Positions 9,233-18,003 of a stretch of 64,000 nucleotides of DNA are shown piece by piece. Both the position numbers and the translations under genes were made by a program. The DNA lies in NCBI RefSeq assembly GCF_000383095.1, contig NZ_AORL01000015.1:124008-188007 (forward strand). The letters are read 5' to 3'. The DNA is from Sphingomonas sp. PR090111-T3T-6A. GTDB lineage: Bacteria; Pseudomonadota; Alphaproteobacteria; Sphingomonadales; Sphingomonadaceae. The stretch's first letter is position 1; the number at the start of each line of letters is the position of its first letter. Under the pieces are notes generated by a model. The model was not told where the DNA came from. It saw nothing but the letters and a program-made list of their open reading frames with translations, and did no database searches.

Positions 9233-10000
9233 CTACCCCAGATCCGGAATGGCCATGGACGATACGAGGCGCAGCACCTCCGGCTTCTGCATGAGGGCCG
9301 GCAGCAGCGCTTCCGCGATGCCGTCGCGCCAGCCGGCCATCGTGCGCAGCCGTTCGTCAAAGGCCTGCTCGCCCGCTTCGTCGGGGAAATGCGCGATCCA
9401 CAGGAAGACGGGATCATGCTCCCGCACCGGCAGGCGCGGGAAGGTATTGGCTGATGCCTCGGTCGTGAGCGTCGCCGCCACGTCACCGCCCGCCGCCCGG
9501 ATCGCGGGCTGCATGCGCGCTTCGAAGAAAGCCGCGAAAGCCGCCGGATCGACATCCCGCAGGCGATGGATCGCGATGCGGATCACGCCCCTTCCGGCCA
9601 GCAGCTTCGGCCCGGCCACGCCCGACACGCGCTTCAGCAGCAGCACATTGTCGCTGTCGATCATCATGGCGTTGGCCTCGGTTCGGTGCGCCTGCCAGAC
9701 CGGCCCGAAGTAGAAGGCTTCGAGCGCCGCCTTGCGCGCCTCCATGTCCGTGAAGCCGCGCATCCAGACGAAGCGATCGGAATCGTCCAGATCACGGAAC
9801 ACCGCCAGCACATGGCTGCCGACGGCATTCTGCGAGGCCACGAACTGCTGCTCGAACAGCCGGGTGAAGGCTGCGCGCGTGCCGCCCTTCAGCGTATATT
9901 GCCGCAGCTCGAATATGCCGGGCGCAGGCGCACCCGCTGAGAATGCCGGGCCAGCCGCCAGGCCCGTTGCGCCGGCCAGGAACAGTCGCCGGTCGATCAT
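9233..10000 (-). CDS. NIPSNAP family protein, exported
   Basis: A 255-residue protein starting M-I-D-R-R-L-F-L-A-G-A-T-G-L, a twin-arginine-like signal, then the NIPSNAP hallmark F-E-L-R-Q-Y-T-L-K near residue 28. NIPSNAP domains are ferredoxin-like folds, here probably duplicated (second copy with V-I-R-I-A-I-H-R-L near residue 130). The biochemical role is unclear for the family. The ATG overlaps the stop of the upstream gene by four bases (ATGA), so the two are coupled and likely under the WYL regulator encoded divergently at 10609. Confidence 0.8.
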   Translation of the reverse strand: MIDRRLFLAGATGLAAGPAFSAGAPAPGIFELRQYTLKGGTRAAFTRLFEQQFVASQNAVGSHVLAVFRDLDDSDRFVWMRGFTDMEARKAALEAFYFGPVWQAHRTEANAMMIDSDNVLLLKRVSGVAGPKLLAGRGVIRIAIHRLRDVDPAAFAAFFEARMQPAIRAAGGDVAATLTTEASANTFPRLPVREHDPVFLWIAHFPDEAGEQAFDERLRTMAGWRDGIAEALLPALMQKPEVLRLVSSMAIPDLG

Positions 10001-10545
10001 CGCCGGAACTCCATGATCCAGTTGGTTTCCCAGCTCGCTTCCCGATCCGGCGAGAAAGCCTGCTGCCAGCGCGGGACGCCGGCGACCGGCATGTCCCAGA
10101 TATAGCGGACGCGCACCGGCTTCCCGTCCAGCATGCTGTCGCCGAAGAAGGTGCCGACGCCCTTCTCGAACCGCCCCGTCACCGGCGGATCGATCTCGGG
10201 GAAGCGCTCGTCCCACCACCAGATCGACCAGAGCCCGGTCCCGGGATCGAACCGGCGCAGACCCTCGGCCCGATAAGGGCCGGTGGGGTCGTTCAGGACA
10301 TTGTCCTCATAGCCCGCGAGGCCGCCCATCAGCGGCCCGGCCGTCGTCGTCCCCGTGAAGCTGTACCAGTCGGCGCTGCCGGCCAGCCGTTGCCGGAGCT
10401 TGCGATGGTGGACGGTCCAATGCCCGTCCTGGAACGAGAAGTCGCGCAAGGGAATGGCGGAGGCGGCGGGCGTCCCCAGCGTGGCGGTGAGAAAAGCGCT
10501 TCCTGCGATCAGGGCGCGGCGGTCCAGAGGGTGAGCGTCTGTCAT
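9997..10545 (-). CDS. Conserved exported protein, DUF1579-like fold suspected
   Basis: A 182-residue protein with a Tat-type leader (D-R-R-A-L-I-A-G-S-A-F-L) and an A-S-A cleavage region near residue 29. The mature part resembles small lipocalin-like or DUF1579-type proteins: a D-G-H-W-T-V-H-H-R-K-L strand, a W-S-I-W-W-W-D-E-R central strand and a W-E-T-N-W-I-M-E-F end. These hints come only from visible strand patterns. It lies 63 bases from a divergent WYL-domain regulator and is coupled to the NIPSNAP gene, so the two probably act together. Function is unknown. Confidence 0.65.
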   Translation of the reverse strand: MTDAHPLDRRALIAGSAFLTATLGTPAASAIPLRDFSFQDGHWTVHHRKLRQRLAGSADWYSFTGTTTAGPLMGGLAGYEDNVLNDPTGPYRAEGLRRFDPGTGLWSIWWWDERFPEIDPPVTGRFEKGVGTFFGDSMLDGKPVRVRYIWDMPVAGVPRWQQAFSPDREASWETNWIMEFRR

Positions 10546-10608
10546 GCCCGCAGGCTAACGGGGTAAATATGTCAATCCGTGTCAACATTATCCTGCTAGA
10601 AAGAAGAA

Positions 10609-11568
10609 ATGCGCGCCAGCCGCCTGCTCTCGATCCTGATCCTGCTCCAGATCCACGGGCGGGTGTCGGCGCGTGCGCTCGCGGAGCGGTTCGAGGTGTC
10701 GCGGCGCACCATCTATCGCGACGTGGACGAGCTGAGCGCGGCAGGCGTGCCGATCTATGCCGAGCGCGGCGCGGCGGGTGGCTTCGCGCTTCTCGACGGC
10801 TGGCAGACCCGCCTTACCGGCATGACCGGCGAGGAGGCCGAGGCCATCCTGCTCTCCAGCCTGCCCAGTGCGGCGGCAGACCTCGGCTTCGGCGAAACCG
10901 CGGCCACCGCCCGGCTCAAATTGTTCGCCGCCATGCCTGCCCAATCCAGCGAGGCCGCGCAGAGGGTCGCTGATCGCTTCCATTTCGATCCGGCCCCCTG
11001 GCATCGCCGGCCGGCTCCGCGCCGGGACGATCTGCGCCTTCTTGCGCGTGCCGTGTGGGAGTGCCGGCGTCTCCACCTCGTCTATGACAGCTGGACGGGA
11101 CCCAAGCCGCGCACGATCGAGCCGCTCGGCATCGTGCTGAAGGCGGGAGAATATTATTTCATGGCGCTGCGGCGCGGGCAGCCGGCCATCCACAAGCTCG
11201 ATAACGCGCGGGACCTCGTGCTGCTCGATCAGGGCTTCATGCGCCCGCCCGATTTCGACCTCGCCGCCGCCTGGCGCGATGCGGTCGGCAAGTTCGAGGC
11301 GGGCCTGCGCCGGGATGTCGCGGAACTGCGTGTCGGCCCCGAAGCCATGTCGCGATTGGGCTCGCTCAACGCCGATATGGCCGAGCCGATCTTCGCGGCC
11401 GTGCCGGGCGCGGACGGCTGGCGCCATGTGACCGTGCCGATCGAGAGCATCGGATTCGCGACTGGGCAGCTCCTCGGATTCGGCGCCACGGTCGAAGTGC
11501 TGGCGCCGGAGGCCCTCCGGGCGAGCCTCAAGACGCGGGCAGAGGCGATTGTCGCGCTTTACCGGTGA
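10609..11568 (+). CDS. YafY/DeoR-type HTH regulator with WYL domain
   Basis: A 319-residue transcription regulator. Residues 1-60 form the HTH_11 domain with the typical R-L-L-S-I-L-I-L-L-Q and F-E-V-S-R-R-T-I-Y-R-D-V-D motifs. From about residue 130 a WYL ligand-sensing domain follows (L-V-Y-D-S-W-T-G ... P-L-G-I-V-L-K-A-G-E-Y-Y), then the WCX extension. Such proteins sense small molecules or nucleotides. It is divergent from the DUF1579-like/NIPSNAP pair across 63 bases and probably controls it. Confidence 0.88.
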   Translation: MRASRLLSILILLQIHGRVSARALAERFEVSRRTIYRDVDELSAAGVPIYAERGAAGGFALLDGWQTRLTGMTGEEAEAILLSSLPSAAADLGFGETAATARLKLFAAMPAQSSEAAQRVADRFHFDPAPWHRRPAPRRDDLRLLARAVWECRRLHLVYDSWTGPKPRTIEPLGIVLKAGEYYFMALRRGQPAIHKLDNARDLVLLDQGFMRPPDFDLAAAWRDAVGKFEAGLRRDVAELRVGPEAMSRLGSLNADMAEPIFAAVPGADGWRHVTVPIESIGFATGQLLGFGATVEVLAPEALRASLKTRAEAIVALYR

Positions 11569-11636
11569 TCAGGTCGTATCGTAACGCGCGTGGCAAAGGC
11601 CAAGGCTCCGGCAGGCTTTCGGACCGATATCGGCCG

Positions 11637-12812
11637 TCAGCCGCCGACATGCCCCCTATGTTCGGCCTTCCACACCATCGCCCGGTGGACGCGCCTTTCG
11701 ACGCTCGGATGGTCGTAGAAGATCATCTCCTCGACGGGCGCGGGCGAGGAGGCGCGGTATTCGATCGTCTTGACCAGTGCTTTCGCCAATCCGTCCGGTT
11801 CCTGCGCATATTCGAGGGAGAACCGGTCCGCATCGCTTTCCTCGAAACGTGAGAGCGTGTTGACGATGGGCGTCGCGAGAAGCCCCAGCGTGCCCGCGAT
11901 CACCATCAGCACGGGAAGGCCCGCAGGATCGGCAATGGCCTTCACGCCCTCGACGCCCATCCAGTGTCGAACCATGGGAAAGGCCCGATCGGCGATGAAG
12001 AACATGACGATTGCCAGCAGGCCGAGCACCAGCGCGCTGAAGAAAACATGGCCGCGGCGATAATGGCCCATCTCATGGCCGACGACGGCACGCACCTCGG
12101 AGAGATCCGCGCCCTGCTGGAACATCGTGTCGCTCATCGCGACGCGGGCGGTGCCGAAGAGGCCGGAGACGTTCGCGGTATAGCGCTGCGATTGTTTCGA
12201 GCCGTTGTAGATCAGGATCTTGTCGGACGGAACGCCCGCGCGATGGGCAAGGGCCACGATGGCATCGCGGGTCGGCCCGGCCGGGGCAGGGGTATATGTG
12301 TTGAACAGCGGCTCGATCATGACGGGCGAGATGACGATCGCGATGACGATGCCCACCACCGCTACACCGCCAGACCATGCCCACCACCAGCGCGGCGTCC
12401 GGCGCATGAGCGCGTAGATCGCGAGAGCGAGCAGCGCTTCGAGTATCGCCCCGATGACGCAGGACAATGCGTTTTCGCCCAACCATCCCATGAACGGCTG
12501 GGTCGTGAGCCCATAGCCTCGCTCTCTCCACCAGTCGGCATAGATGGACCAGGGGAGGCCTATCGCCCAGGCGAGCAGGACGAAGGTCGTGACGCACGCA
12601 ATGACAGCGAGGTTGGGTCGCCTTACCCGATCGCGCACACGCACGAGGACTCCGGTTCGTGCGATCAGCCAGGCGACGGCGACACCGACGAGCCAGCCCC
12701 ACAGGAGCAGCCATTCGCCGCCATGCGTATAGGCTGACGCCTTCGCATGCTGCGCCGCTGTGAGGCTGGCCATATAGGTGGCGGTAGCGATCTCCGGATC
12801 GAAGGATGCCAT
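11637..12812 (-). CDS. M48 family membrane metallopeptidase (Ste24-like)
   Basis: A 391-residue CAAX-protease-like zinc peptidase. Several hydrophobic segments occupy residues 30-165; the zinc motif V-V-G-H-E-M-G-H-Y is at about residue 246 and the third ligand is in E-E-S-D-A-D-R-F. The N-terminal domain with F-M-G-W-L-G-E-N is typical of Ste24/M48 peptidase N domains. I chose the ATG at 12812, preceded by AGGTGAGG at nine bases, over a GTG 15 bases upstream. It probably has a membrane-protein quality-control role, with the active site at the membrane face. It is followed upstream by an M28 peptidase on the same strand. Confidence 0.9.
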   Translation of the reverse strand: MASFDPEIATATYMASLTAAQHAKASAYTHGGEWLLLWGWLVGVAVAWLIARTGVLVRVRDRVRRPNLAVIACVTTFVLLAWAIGLPWSIYADWWRERGYGLTTQPFMGWLGENALSCVIGAILEALLALAIYALMRRTPRWWWAWSGGVAVVGIVIAIVISPVMIEPLFNTYTPAPAGPTRDAIVALAHRAGVPSDKILIYNGSKQSQRYTANVSGLFGTARVAMSDTMFQQGADLSEVRAVVGHEMGHYRRGHVFFSALVLGLLAIVMFFIADRAFPMVRHWMGVEGVKAIADPAGLPVLMVIAGTLGLLATPIVNTLSRFEESDADRFSLEYAQEPDGLAKALVKTIEYRASSPAPVEEMIFYDHPSVERRVHRAMVWKAEHRGHVGG

Positions 12813-12880
12813 GCAACTGTTCCTCACCTGATCTGCTGGATCATGTCCGCGCCGTCACGGACCGGCGACGCTCTTCTTCG

Positions 12881-14416
12881 TCACTCCCTTTTCGGACCCA
12901 GCGTGCTGCCTGCTTTCCAGGCCGGCTTCGCCGGCTGGTCGGCGACGCGAGAAACCAGAGCGTAGAAGAAGCGATTGAAATCGGCCGCGGCCTTCCAGTC
13001 GATCGGCTGAGCGAGGTCGTCCTGCGGACGGTGGTAGCCGGTCCGATACCAATGGCGATAGATGCGCTCGCTCTCGCTGCCGGGCCGGTAGCCGAACACG
13101 AAGGCGGTTGCCGGGATGCCCGCCTCCAGGAAAGGCCATTGATCGGCGCGACGCAGCAGATTGCGCTCGGGCTCGGGGTCTTTTTGCGTGGCGATCCCCA
13201 TGCTCGCCGTCACCGCGCGTACGTCATCGCCGAGCGTCGTGTCGTCGAGCGCATGGACGGTCAGCAGATCGAGCGGGAAGATGGGGCGGAGCTGATCGAG
13301 GTTGATGTCGGCGGCGATCCGCGCCTGGGGGAGTGTCGGATGCTTCACGAACCAGCGTGCGCCGAGCAATCCCTTTTCCTCGCCGGTGAAGGCGGCGAAG
13401 ATCACGGGCCGCGCAAAGCCCTTGCCGTGGCGGTTCTGCGCCAACTGGATCAGCAGCGCGACATAGGCGGCATCGTCGAGCGTGCCGTTATAGAGGCCGT
13501 CGCCGTTGACGGGTTCGCCGGGGCCATATCCGTCGAGATGCGCGGAAAGGACGATGGCCTGGCTGGCCTTGCCGGGATCGGTGCCCGGCAACATCGCGAT
13601 CACATTGGGCGACGCGATGCTCTTGTGGGCGAGCGTGAAATTCGCCCGAAAACGGCCCGGCGCGTCGAAGCTCGGTAGCGGCTCGCCCTTGCTGCCGGCT
13701 GCGATGAGCCTTGCGGGATCCTGGCCGCTGCCCGCGATCAAGGTGCCGAGCGCATCCGCATTCAGCGTGAAGCGCACCACGGGCTCGGAAGGGGCCTTGT
13801 CGTCCGACAGCCAGACCGTGCGTGCGTAGGCGAAAGGCCAGCGCGGCGGCTCCACCGTGAAACCCGGATCGGCAATGGTGACGAGACCGATTGCGCCCGC
13901 TGCCTTCACCACCGCCTGCCGCGCGGATGCGTCGGGCAGGCCGGCGCGGTGGGTGCCGTGACAGATCACCACCTTGCCCCTCACGTCGCCGAGCGCATCC
14001 GCCGCGCAATAGCCGCGATAGGCAAGCGGCGCGTCCATCGTCACCGGCGTATCCGGTGCGGGCTGGACGGTGATGTCGTGGAGGAAGGCGACGGAGCGGC
14101 CGCCAACGCCGATCGTGGCGGACTCGACCGAGACCTCTTCCATCGACACAGGCTGGAACCATGAACCGCCTTCACCAAGCGGTTTGAGCCCCGCCGCCGC
14201 GAACCGGTCCGCCACCAGCCTCGCCGCGCGATCATATGCGGGCGAGCCCGTGTCGCGACCTTCCATCGCATCGTTGGAAAGGGCGGTGGTGGTCTTCCAC
14301 CAGGCGGTCGTATCGAGATCGCGCGCCGGAGGTTGGGAGGCCGCTCGGGAAGCCGCGCCGTTGGCCTGCGTCGCAGGCGCCGCAGCTATGGCCGCGGCCA
14401 TCATCAACAGGATCAT
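12881..14416 (-). CDS. M28 family zinc aminopeptidase, exported
   Basis: A 511-residue protein with a signal peptide (M-I-L-L-M-M-A-A-A-I-A), a PA-domain insert in the first half, and an M28 peptidase domain. The metal ligands are visible in order: His in S-A-H-L-D-G-Y, Asp in N-G-T-L-D-D-A-A, Glu pair in F-T-G-E-E-K-G-L, Asp in N-L-D-Q-L-R-P and His in Y-H-R-P-Q-D-D. These enzymes remove N-terminal residues from peptides in the periplasm or outside. It neighbours the M48 peptidase, 68 bases away, on the same strand. Confidence 0.9.
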   Translation of the reverse strand: MILLMMAAAIAAAPATQANGAASRAASQPPARDLDTTAWWKTTTALSNDAMEGRDTGSPAYDRAARLVADRFAAAGLKPLGEGGSWFQPVSMEEVSVESATIGVGGRSVAFLHDITVQPAPDTPVTMDAPLAYRGYCAADALGDVRGKVVICHGTHRAGLPDASARQAVVKAAGAIGLVTIADPGFTVEPPRWPFAYARTVWLSDDKAPSEPVVRFTLNADALGTLIAGSGQDPARLIAAGSKGEPLPSFDAPGRFRANFTLAHKSIASPNVIAMLPGTDPGKASQAIVLSAHLDGYGPGEPVNGDGLYNGTLDDAAYVALLIQLAQNRHGKGFARPVIFAAFTGEEKGLLGARWFVKHPTLPQARIAADINLDQLRPIFPLDLLTVHALDDTTLGDDVRAVTASMGIATQKDPEPERNLLRRADQWPFLEAGIPATAFVFGYRPGSESERIYRHWYRTGYHRPQDDLAQPIDWKAAADFNRFFYALVSRVADQPAKPAWKAGSTLGPKRE

Positions 14417-14479
14417 ATCTCACGCTCCCCAATCCGCTTCCGCAGGTTGGCCAAATCGAGCGCGCCCTTCAAGGCGAGA

Positions 14480-14579
14480 TGCAATGGCGGCTGTCCTCAT
14501 CAACCGGCCGCTGGTCGTGACGCCGCTCGGGGGGCGCCTGTGCTGGCCCTCCGAAGCGGTGCTCGACATTCTTCCGTAG
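14480..14579 (+). pseudogene. Remnant of arsC (arsenate reductase) C-terminus
   Basis: About 28 codons encode I-N-R-P-L-V-V-T-P-L-G and then R-L-C-W-P-S-E-A-V-L-D-I-L-P before a stop. This is the conserved C-terminal block of the ArsC/Spx family, including the RPL motif, and it closely resembles the same block of the intact arsC at 52571. No CX5R or CXXS redox cysteine region is present upstream, so this is a decayed relic without function. Confidence 0.7.
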
Positions 14580-14723
14580 GTTCTTGAGCAGCCTGTGGCA
14601 TTCACTTCGGTGCTGCCCGTTTCGACTGGGATCGAAGAGCGTTCGAAGCTTCAATAGGCGTCGATTTTCAGCAAGAGTTCGACGAAGATTCGTCTGCATG
14701 ATCCAACTGCAAGGGAGTTGGAC

Positions 14724-15725
14724 ATGAAGAAGCTCGCGACTTTCAGTGTTGCCGCTTTTACGGCGGCAGCCATTTCATTGGCATTAAACGCACAGTCGTC
14801 GGGCGCGTCCGAGCCGGTCGTGGCGGGTCAGACCCCGCCGGACCTCGTCAATGCGCTCCACACCGCTTTCGGTGAACATCATGCCCGGGCGGTTCACACC
14901 AAAGGCGTGATGTTCGAGGGCGTTTTCACGCCCGATCCTGCTGCTCGCGCCATCACGAGCGCGCCGATCTTCAGCGGTGGCGCCCTGCCGGTGATGGCCC
15001 GCTTTTCCCTGTTCGCGGGCATTCCCGATATTCCCGATACCGCCGGCCCGGCCCAGCCAACCGGCCTGGCGCTCAAGATAAAGGCGGCGGACGGAACCGA
15101 CTATGATCTCGCCAGCGACCAGCATAACGGCTTCATCGTCGCGACGAGCGACGAGTTCGCCGCTTTCCTGCGGGCGGTGGGAGCCAGCGGCGCCAATGTT
15201 CCGCATCCAACGCCCGTCGAGCAATTCCTTTCAACCCGGCCGATTTCGCAGCATTTCCTCGCGACGTTGACGTCTCCGGCGTCCTACGCGACGGCAGCCT
15301 ATTTCGGGATCAATTCGTTCAAGTGGACGAACGCGCAGGGGAAATCCGTATTCGTCCGCTATCAATATGTTCCTCGTGCAGGGGAACATTATCTGAAGCC
15401 GGAAGAACTCAAGACCAAAACGCCCAATTATCTACAGGACGAGATTGTCGATCGAATTGCCCGTGGGCCGGTGATCTTCGACTGGTACGCGCAAATCGCC
15501 GAGCCGGGCGACAAGATCGAGGACCCGTCCATCGCCTGGCCCGATACACGACGGCGCGTGAAGCTCGGCACCTTTACGATGACCCGCAGGCCTGCAGATA
15601 TCGCGAGCGCGGACAAGCAGACCTTCTATCTGGTGGGGCAGCCTCATCCCGGGATCGAAGCCGCCGATCCCATGCTCATCCTTCGCAACACCGCCTATCC
15701 GATTTCCTTCGGGCAAAGGCAGTGA
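14724..15725 (+). CDS. Catalase-family peroxidase (SrpA-like), exported
   Basis: A 333-residue small heme catalase-like peroxidase with a signal peptide (M-K-K-L-A-T-F-S-V-A-A-F-T-A-A and an Ala-rich end). The distal-side motif is R-A-V-H-T-K-G-V with His near residue 55; then A-R-F-S-L-F-A-G-I-P-D and G-L-A-L-K-I. The proximal region P-D-T-R-R-R-V-K-L-G-T-F is near the end, where the heme-ligand Tyr normally lies in longer catalases. I chose the ATG at 14724, preceded by AAGGGAG; a TTG six bases earlier is possible. It probably destroys peroxides in the periplasm. Confidence 0.85.
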   Translation: MKKLATFSVAAFTAAAISLALNAQSSGASEPVVAGQTPPDLVNALHTAFGEHHARAVHTKGVMFEGVFTPDPAARAITSAPIFSGGALPVMARFSLFAGIPDIPDTAGPAQPTGLALKIKAADGTDYDLASDQHNGFIVATSDEFAAFLRAVGASGANVPHPTPVEQFLSTRPISQHFLATLTSPASYATAAYFGINSFKWTNAQGKSVFVRYQYVPRAGEHYLKPEELKTKTPNYLQDEIVDRIARGPVIFDWYAQIAEPGDKIEDPSIAWPDTRRRVKLGTFTMTRRPADIASADKQTFYLVGQPHPGIEAADPMLILRNTAYPISFGQRQ

Positions 15726-15808
15726 TCGATTTCGGCCGTTGGTGACGTGTGGGAGGCGGTTCGGCTGGACGAACCGCCCCGACCGGTGCGGACGCGCCGG
15801 CTCCGAAC

Positions 15809-16591
15809 TCACCCGATCGTCACGCCCACCACGCGCCAACGGCCTTCCTCGCGATCGAGCGTGACGGTCTCTATGGTCTCGGCCTTGTTGGCGAAGCTCG
15901 TGCGGAATTTCACCACTTCATAGCCGTTGGGCGGGGCGGGAAGGTTCTCCTGGCTGATGAATGTGCGCGAAATCATCGCGCCGAGGGGCACGCGCACCTT
16001 TTCGCACGCCGCGGCCCAGACCTGTGCGGTGTTCTGCTTGCGGAACGCGGCACCGGTCGCCCGATAACCATCCTCCCAGCGTCCCTGGTCCCCCAGAGCC
16101 AGCCATTGGCGCGCCGCGTCCACCACCTCCGCATTCGGTTTCTCGTCGGAGGCGATCGGGGTGGGCGGCGGTGCGGAAACGACCTGAGGCAACGCGGCGA
16201 GCGCCAAGAGTCCGAGAGCGAGCGTCATGAGAAGCACTCCGATGATGATCCAGGGGTGGCGGTACGCCCGCCCCGCGCCGCCGATCGACGCCGCTCCCTG
16301 ATCCACCCGAGGCCGGGGCGTGTCGTCCCCGATTTCCGCGTCCCCAAACAAATCGGGGGTCGGCGACCCCAGACTGCCACCTTCCGCTTCCAGCAAGAGG
16401 CGCGCTGCCTCGCGGCTGCTCGATACGGCCATCTTGCGCCGCGCATCGCGAAGCCGTTCGTTGATCGTGTGAACCGAGAGACCCAGGCTACGCGCGGTCG
16501 ATTTTGCATCGTGGCCGCGGACGATCAGGCGAAGGGTCTGCTTCTCCTTCTCGGTCAGCGCCCAAAAGCCTTCTTTCACTGGCGTGTTCAT
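15809..16591 (-). CDS. LuxR-type HTH protein with one membrane segment and DUF4019 domain
   Basis: A 260-residue protein with three parts. Residues 8-65 are a LuxR/GerE HTH (L-T-E-K-E-K-Q-T-L-R-L-I and L-G-L-S-V-H-T-I-N-E-R-L). A single hydrophobic helix follows at about residues 135-160 (W-I-I-I-G-V-L-L-M-T-L-A-L-G). The C-terminal DUF4019 domain carries A-A-R-Q-W-L-A-L-G-D-Q-G-R-W-E-D and a terminal R-W-R-V-V-G-V strand. This arrangement suggests a membrane-anchored one-component regulator sensing something in the periplasm; that is inference. I chose ATG 16591; a TTG three codons upstream is an alternative. Confidence 0.8.
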   Translation of the reverse strand: MNTPVKEGFWALTEKEKQTLRLIVRGHDAKSTARSLGLSVHTINERLRDARRKMAVSSSREAARLLLEAEGGSLGSPTPDLFGDAEIGDDTPRPRVDQGAASIGGAGRAYRHPWIIIGVLLMTLALGLLALAALPQVVSAPPPTPIASDEKPNAEVVDAARQWLALGDQGRWEDGYRATGAAFRKQNTAQVWAAACEKVRVPLGAMISRTFISQENLPAPPNGYEVVKFRTSFANKAETIETVTLDREEGRWRVVGVTIG

Positions 16592-16739
16592 ATCTCCCAA
16601 GACCTAGGTGAGGCGCATTGTCGCAGCTACCCCGAAAAATTTGTGCCTTGGGAAAGCGGTGCGCGGCTGCTCGAAGGGCGGTTTCGGCCGCGCCGCGGCA
16701 CCGGCGTTCGCCGGGGCAGGCCGTCGATGATCTGCAAGG

Positions 16740-17432
16740 TTACGGGCCTGCATTGCCGTTCATGGCGGCCTGGACCCGCAGGCGTGGGAACACTTCCTCG
16801 ATCGGCTTCGTGTCGGGCAGCACGTACACATAGCCGCCCTTTTTCCGGAACAGCGGGCTCAGCAGGCTGCCATAGAAAACCTTGGGCACGTTGATGCAGC
16901 CGAAGGTGATGCGATTGTCGTCCGATGTCGGAGACAGCATGCGCTCGCGCCGGTGCTCCCTCGCGCCGGCGTCCTTCGGGATCGGATGGAGCGCCACCGA
17001 CGTGGCATAATCCACCCAGAGAACCCGCTCCCCTCCCACCGGCATTCCGAACTTCGCGAGAAAGCGTCCCGCCGGCGTGGTCTTCTCCGCCGGACCGAGG
17101 TCCGCCAGCTTCTTGCTGCCGACGCCAGGACTGGCCTCATCGCCCACGGCGATGCCGATCAGCACCGGCACGGCATCGAGCGGCTTCCCCCCCGGATCGA
17201 ACAGGAACAGGGCAGCATTCGGCTTGTCGACCACGGCCCAGGGCAGCGAATGATTGTCCTTCGACGCAGTGACCCATTCCGCCACGCGCTTTACGGCTTC
17301 CGAAGGAACGATCGCCGGCTCGACGTCGCCCTTTGCCGGCCGCGCCTTCACGGTTTGGTGCGGACGAGCGGCGCCCGCCACGGTCGGAACGATCAGCGCG
17401 AGCCCGGCCAGTGCCCGCAAGACATGGATCAT
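16740..17432 (-). CDS. L,D-transpeptidase-like (YkuD-fold) exported protein
   Basis: A 230-residue protein with a Sec signal (M-I-H-V-L-R-A-L-A-G-L-A-L-I-V). The YkuD core is visible: T-T-P-A-G-R-F near residue 118, V-A-L-H-P-I-P with His149, and N-R-I-T-F-G-C-I-N-V-P with the presumed catalytic Cys179. The canonical S-H-G-C pattern is altered: Phe replaces the usual His two residues before Cys. Classical enzymes crosslink peptidoglycan or attach lipoproteins; whether this variant is active is uncertain. Confidence 0.75.
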   Translation of the reverse strand: MIHVLRALAGLALIVPTVAGAARPHQTVKARPAKGDVEPAIVPSEAVKRVAEWVTASKDNHSLPWAVVDKPNAALFLFDPGGKPLDAVPVLIGIAVGDEASPGVGSKKLADLGPAEKTTPAGRFLAKFGMPVGGERVLWVDYATSVALHPIPKDAGAREHRRERMLSPTSDDNRITFGCINVPKVFYGSLLSPLFRKKGGYVYVLPDTKPIEEVFPRLRVQAAMNGNAGP

Positions 17433-17524
17433 CTGCTCGAAACACTCGAAAGGAATCGGCCGCCCCGTGGGGGACGGCCGACACAGGAAAAGACAGTCTG
17501 ATTAATATGTGTCGCCGTGCACGA

Positions 17525-17836
17525 TCAATGGCGCGGACGCTTGGCGCGCTTCTGCTCCTGCGCCGTCAGCCGCTGGTCGATGCCATCCACGCGGCTGTTG
17601 AGCTGATCGAGCCGCTGGCCGTTGTTCTGCGCCTGGCCGGATGCGGCCTGCGCTTCCTGCAGAGCCGATTTGGCCGTGCCGTCAGTTTCCTGCAATTTCG
17701 CTTCGAGCCTGTCGACGCGCTGGCTTACAGGAGCGATCTGCTCACGCACATAGGACTTGGTGGCGCAACCGCCGAGGCCAAGAGCGCCAGCCAAAGTCAC
17801 CACGGCGAGCACGGATTTCGAGGCAAAAGCGGACAT
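17525..17836 (-). CDS. Small coiled-coil lipoprotein
   Basis: A 103-residue protein. The signal peptide ends in a lipobox, G-L-G-G-C-A-T near residue 24, so Cys24 would be lipidated. The rest (about 30-95) has heptad-like spacing with V-D-R-L-E-A-K-L and L-D-Q-L-N-S-R-V-D-G-I and is Gln/Ala-rich, predicting a parallel coiled coil. It ends in a basic tail (K-R-A-K-R-P-R-H). It looks like an Lpp-like or YbgF-N-terminus-like envelope spacer, and lies 92 bases from the L,D-transpeptidase-like gene, which could be relevant to envelope anchoring (inference). Confidence 0.7.
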   Translation of the reverse strand: MSAFASKSVLAVVTLAGALGLGGCATKSYVREQIAPVSQRVDRLEAKLQETDGTAKSALQEAQAASGQAQNNGQRLDQLNSRVDGIDQRLTAQEQKRAKRPRH

Positions 17837-18003
17837 CGAGTTTCTTCCAATCGTTAACCAACTGCAACAAGCAAGCCGAGTGACGATTTTCCTACAATCC
17901 GGATTCTGTTCAGCCGTGCATCTTCTCCGTCCGACGGATTACTAGCTATGCGGCCGGCGTGATTTTCGGGCACTTCGCCGCAAGATCGGGCTTCCTCCGT
18001 TCC

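Noticed and set aside
11964-12737. Open frame opposite the M48 peptidase
   Set aside because: No motif, composition of a shadow frame; the minus strand has HEXXH and membrane helices.
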